8,645 nucleotides of DNA, taken from positions 1 to 8,645 of the forward strand of contig JAFTPY010000080.1 in assembly GCA_017463035.1 (NCBI GenBank), read 5' to 3'. Origin of the DNA: Lachnospiraceae bacterium. Its GTDB lineage: Bacteria > Bacillota > Clostridia > Lachnospirales > Lachnospiraceae. The notes under the pieces were generated by a model. The model searched no databases, was not told the DNA's origin, and saw only the letters and a program-made list of their open reading frames with translations. The translations under genes were made by a program, and so were the position numbers. Shown here one piece after another: positions 5,917-8,645 of this stretch; within the stretch, counting starts at the first letter, position 1; the number at the start of each line of letters is the position of its first letter.

Positions 5917-7559
5917 AAAACCACTTTAATACAGGTCCCTTTTCCCGGTTCACTCTCAAGCGTCACCTTACCGTTATGGTATTGAACCGCATGTTTTACA
6001 ATCGAGAGTCCCAAACCGGTTCCTCCTGTTTCTTTGGAATGACTTTTATCCACTCGGTAAAAGCGTTCAAAAATGCGCAACTGATGCTCCGCGGCGATAC
6101 CGATACCGGTATCCTGCACGGAAACAAATGCATGCCCCTCTTCCTGTCCGAGTTTGATTACTACTTTTCCGCCTTCCTTGTTATAACGGATGGCGTTATC
6201 ACATAAATTATAAATAATCTCGTAAACATAACGACGAACACCGCAAATCCTGCCGCCTTCACCTTCCATCCTCAATGCGACATTTTTCTTTGCTGCGGAT
6301 ACCGTCAAAACCTCCATCACCTCTCTTGCCACCTCTCCGAGATCTACATCCTCGGTTGCCGGCTCGTGGTTTTCGTCAAGCTGTGAAAGACGAATAATAT
6401 CGTTAATTAGGCTAACCAGACGCATTGCCTCTTTTCGAATGTTTCCGACAAACTTTCCCACATCCTCAGGTTTCACAAGACCGTTTTCAAGTAATTCCGC
6501 GCTTCCGATAATGGACTGCAGCGGGGTTTTCAACTCATGGGTAACATTTGCCGTAAACTCTCTGCGATTCCGTTCCGCAAATGCACGGTCCGTGATATCA
6601 AATGCAAAAATAACCGCACCCAATACTTTATCGTCCGATTTAATCGGATTGATTGTAAACTGATACTCACTTCCGTTTCTCTGCTCCGTATACTCGCTGT
6701 AATTTCCTTCCAACGCATTCCAAACGGCCCTACTCATTTTACTGGTACGGTCTACCAGCAAAAAATCACTGCCTTTTCCCTCTTTCTTTACCGCAAAAAT
6801 CTTTTGTGCCGCCGTATTCATGCTCAATATCATACCGTGCTCATCCAATAACACAAGCCCCTCATTCATAGCCGAAACAATCTGCTCGAACTCATCGGTT
6901 TTACGACGCAGGGTTTCCGTCTGCGATTTAATTTGCTTATGCTGCTTGTGAACCTTTGTGAGTATCGGCGTCAGCTCCTCATACGTATGATTCTCGTCAG
7001 GATGCTCCAAATCAAGGTGCCTTAAGGGACCGGTTACCTTTTTGGCCATAGCATGAGACAAAACAAATGCCACCACCGCTGCAACCAATATAATTGCAAT
7101 AATGGCCGGCAACATATCCAGAATCAGCGCCCCCACCGTAAGCTGACTTACGGAAATACGGAGTACATCACCGTTCTCAAGCAATGCTGCCTCATAAAAG
7201 GTCTTTTCCGTAAGTGTAAAAGAATTTCTTGCACTGCTACCTGTTCCGTATCGGAAGGCCTCCATGATTTCTTCACGTTCCCCGTGATTTTCCATCCGGC
7301 TTACATCGGCATGGGTATCATATAACACGGTTCCATCCGGCTCTACAACCGTAAAACGAAATACATTGGAATCAAAGTTTTCGAAAAACGCAACTCCTAC
7401 CTCGTTCACGGTGTCTGCAACCAGCGACAGTTCGGCCTTCAGTTGCTTTACCTGTGCATTGTTAAAGTAGCTGTATAAAAAACTTGTAGCAATTCCGATA
7501 CTCACAAAAAGAACCACCAACGCCACCGTAAAGATAGAACGAAATATTTTTTTGGTCAT
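5913..7559 (-). CDS. phoR: PhoR-type membrane sensor histidine kinase
   Basis: This 548-residue kinase is the sensor partner of the regulator encoded just upstream. It has a membrane segment near residues 7-31, an extracytoplasmic region of about 110 residues (33-143; motifs PDGTVLYDT at 74-82 and MENHGEREEI at 89-98) of the PAS-like fold common in such sensors, and a second membrane segment (about 145-171). A short, degenerate HAMP-like linker, a coiled region and a cytoplasmic PAS domain (about 222-328) follow. The kinase core has NVTHELKTPL (338-347) with phospho-acceptor His341, the N box NLCDNA (451-456), DTGIGIA (483-489), FERFYRVD (497-504) and GGTGLGLSI (512-520). All catalytic motifs are intact. 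The ATG overlaps the regulator's TGA in ATGA, with GGAGG seven bases upstream, so translation is probably coupled. The phosphate role rests on phoU being in the same operon; in PhoR systems the signal comes through the Pst transporter and PhoU. Confidence 0.93.
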   Translation of the reverse strand: MTKKIFRSIFTVALVVLFVSIGIATSFLYSYFNNAQVKQLKAELSLVADTVNEVGVAFFENFDSNVFRFTVVEPDGTVLYDTHADVSRMENHGEREEIMEAFRYGTGSSARNSFTLTEKTFYEAALLENGDVLRISVSQLTVGALILDMLPAIIAIILVAAVVAFVLSHAMAKKVTGPLRHLDLEHPDENHTYEELTPILTKVHKQHKQIKSQTETLRRKTDEFEQIVSAMNEGLVLLDEHGMILSMNTAAQKIFAVKKEGKGSDFLLVDRTSKMSRAVWNALEGNYSEYTEQRNGSEYQFTINPIKSDDKVLGAVIFAFDITDRAFAERNRREFTANVTHELKTPLQSIIGSAELLENGLVKPEDVGKFVGNIRKEAMRLVSLINDIIRLSQLDENHEPATEDVDLGEVAREVMEVLTVSAAKKNVALRMEGEGGRICGVRRYVYEIIYNLCDNAIRYNKEGGKVVIKLGQEEGHAFVSVQDTGIGIAAEHQLRIFERFYRVDKSHSKETGGTGLGLSIVKHAVQYHNGKVTLESEPGKGTCIKVVF

Positions 7560-8230
7560 ACTTCCGCCTCCAATCTGTAGCCCACGCCGATGACCGTCTT
7601 AATCTGTCCTCCTGCGTTTCCCAGCTTTTGGCGAAGTGTCTTAATGTGCATATCCACGGTACGCGTTTCTCCGACATAATCCGTTCCCCAGATTGCATTC
7701 ATCAGTTTATCTCTGGAAAACACCATCTCCGGATTTTGCATAAGAAGTTTCAGAATTTCGAATTCTTTATGTGTCAGCTCTGTCTTCTTACCATCCGCAA
7801 CTACAATATGCTCTTTTTCTTTTAATGCGATCGTTCCAACAATAATACTGTCGGAGCTATCTTCTTTGGCCGTTCTGCGCAGTACCGCTTTTACACGCGC
7901 AACCATTTCCATTACTCCGAACGGCTTTACAAGATAGTCATCCGCACCGGAATTAAGACCGCTTATCTTATCCATTTCCGTGCCTTTTGCCGTCGCCATA
8001 ATGACCGGAATGTTTTTATATTCCTCTTTGGAACGCAGTTTATTAAGCACCTCCAGCCCATCCGGTTCCGGCATCATAATATCCAAAATGATAAGCTCCG
8101 GAAGCTCACTTTCCAAAGCCGCAAGCATAGAACTGCCGTCCGCAAAACCTCGGGCAGAAAACCCGGTTTGCTCCAATGTATATACTTCGATTTCACGGAT
8201 TGTACTGTCGTCATCAACGCACCAAATCAT
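7556..8230 (-). CDS. phoP: PhoB/PhoP-type response regulator (OmpR family)
   Basis: This 224-residue two-domain regulator has an N-terminal receiver (about 1-118) with the acidic cluster at Asp6-Asp8, phospho-acceptor Asp50 in ILDIMMPEPDG (48-58), the switch threonine Thr80 and the conserved Lys102 in VKPF. A linker leads to an OmpR-type winged helix (about 128-222) with LTHKEFEILKLL (152-163), RDKLMNAIW (173-181), the recognition helix region RTVDMHIKTLRQKL (190-203) and the wing VIGVGYRL (213-220). The protein starts directly at the first beta strand (MIWCVDDD), a few residues shorter than usual, but AAGGAG eight bases upstream supports this ATG. It starts three bases after the phoU stop and overlaps the kinase by four bases. 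With phoU and a PhoR-like kinase around it, control of the phosphate-starvation regulon is likely. PhoB and PhoP are names for the same role in different bacteria. Confidence 0.93.
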   Translation of the reverse strand: MIWCVDDDSTIREIEVYTLEQTGFSARGFADGSSMLAALESELPELIILDIMMPEPDGLEVLNKLRSKEEYKNIPVIMATAKGTEMDKISGLNSGADDYLVKPFGVMEMVARVKAVLRRTAKEDSSDSIIVGTIALKEKEHIVVADGKKTELTHKEFEILKLLMQNPEMVFSRDKLMNAIWGTDYVGETRTVDMHIKTLRQKLGNAGGQIKTVIGVGYRLEAEV

Positions 8231-8233
8231 ACT

Positions 8234-8645
8234 CTACTCTCCTTTGTGAACGCCCGTTACGGAAAACACTACCCACTCTGCAATATTGACAGCGTGATCT
8301 CCGATACGTTCAAAATATTTTGCAATCATAAGAAGATCCACGGCATATTCTCCATCTGCACTTTCTTCGGATATCTTTTTAATTAACATATCCTTTATTC
8401 GTCCAAACGCCTCATCTACAATATCATCGTAAGCCACTACCGATTCGGCAAGAACAACATCCTGCTTTACATAGGCCTCAATACTGTCCGTTACCATTCT
8501 ACAGGTAGCTTCCGCCATCGGCTTAAAATCAGCGAACTCCGCACCGGTTCTTCCGTCAAGAAATGGGATAATTTCCGCGATATCCTCTGCTTGATCGCCG
8601 ATTCTTTCCATATCGGTAATCATTTTCAGTGCAGCAGAAATCGAA
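8234..8645 (-). CDS. phoU: Phosphate transport system regulator PhoU (5' end outside window)
   Basis: The frame stays open to the right edge, so the N-terminal part, roughly 80 residues judging by the usual length of about 215, is missing; the internal ATG at 8623 is not the start. PhoU is a cytoplasmic protein of two three-helix bundles that links the Pst phosphate transporter to the PhoR kinase and keeps the regulon off when phosphate is plentiful. Both signature metal-binding motifs are visible: MERIGDQAEDIAE near the left of the visible part (about visible residues 12-24) and YFERIGDHAVNIAEW near the C-terminus. The visible part therefore covers the end of the first bundle and all of the second. 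It is the first visible gene of the operon, with the response regulator three bases downstream. The pst transporter genes would be expected further upstream, to the right. Confidence 0.95.
   Translation of the reverse strand, partial: SISAALKMITDMERIGDQAEDIAEIIPFLDGRTGAEFADFKPMAEATCRMVTDSIEAYVKQDVVLAESVVAYDDIVDEAFGRIKDMLIKKISEESADGEYAVDLLMIAKYFERIGDHAVNIAEWVVFSVTGVHKGE
8239..8244 (-). promoter_or_regulatory. Ribosome binding site of the response regulator, inside the end of phoU
   Basis: The minus strand reads AAGGAG eight bases before the ATG at 8230. It lies within the last codons of phoU (encoding Lys-Gly-Glu), so ribosomes finishing phoU would reach the site directly, a layout typical of translational coupling. 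Confidence 0.8.

Noticed and set aside
5946..5989. CGGTTCA/TGAACCG inverted repeat as a terminator for the cupin AraC gene
   Set aside because: The stem is only seven base pairs with a 30-base loop (a four-pair inner stem at most), lacks a U tract, and lies within conserved phoR coding sequence.
8234..8623. phoU starting at the internal ATG at 8623
   Set aside because: The frame continues open to the window edge (codons for SISAALK before this ATG) and PhoU needs a full first helical bundle upstream; this ATG is an internal methionine.
1..8645. CRISPR arrays, tRNA or rRNA genes, insertion sequences, phage or defence genes
   Set aside because: I saw no regularly spaced repeats, no cloverleaf-like or rRNA sequence, no transposase or integrase motifs and no terminal inverted repeats; nearly all the DNA is accounted for by seven ordinary chromosomal genes.

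Overview
The window looks like chromosomal DNA from a low-to-middle GC Firmicute of the class Clostridia, most likely a Lachnospiraceae-type gut or rumen anaerobe. The basis is the near-perfect AGGAGG/AAGGAG ribosome binding sites, AT-rich sigma-A-like promoters, the family types of the proteins (short 750-residue glycogen phosphorylase, AraC regulators, Clostridia-style PhoR) and tight phoU-regulator-kinase packing. The family-level placement is inference; no marker gene such as rRNA is present.

Left part (1-2633), polysaccharide/galactoside use: a glycoside hydrolase family 2 gene (beta-galactosidase type) runs leftward off the window edge. A 201-base divergent intergenic region separates it from a 407-residue AraC-family regulator with an N-terminal domain that is not a cupin. 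The regulator ends inside a strong hairpin that also serves as terminator for the next, convergent gene.

Middle part (2604-5916), glycogen/maltodextrin breakdown: a full-length glycogen/maltodextrin phosphorylase (minus strand) is transcribed divergently from a second AraC-family regulator, this one with an N-terminal cupin. The 146-base region between them holds two oppositely directed candidate promoters that overlap around a perfect 17-base dyad. This is the most interesting regulatory structure in the window.

Right part (5913-8645), phosphate signalling: three minus-strand genes, transcribed from right to left, form a compact operon: phoU (5' end beyond the window), a PhoB/PhoP-type response regulator and a PhoR-type membrane sensor kinase. 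Gaps are 3 bases (phoU to regulator) and a 4-base ATGA overlap (regulator to kinase). The pst phosphate transporter genes would be expected just to the right, outside the window. The kinase gene and the second AraC gene meet tail to tail and share a TTAA that supplies both stop codons.

Taken together this is a metabolic and regulatory stretch: GH2 with its likely local regulator, phosphorylase with its likely local regulator, and the end of a phosphate-starvation operon. I see no mobile element, CRISPR array, RNA gene, phage gene or defence system, and nothing that I would call a previously undescribed system. No stretch longer than 300 bases lacks a gene.
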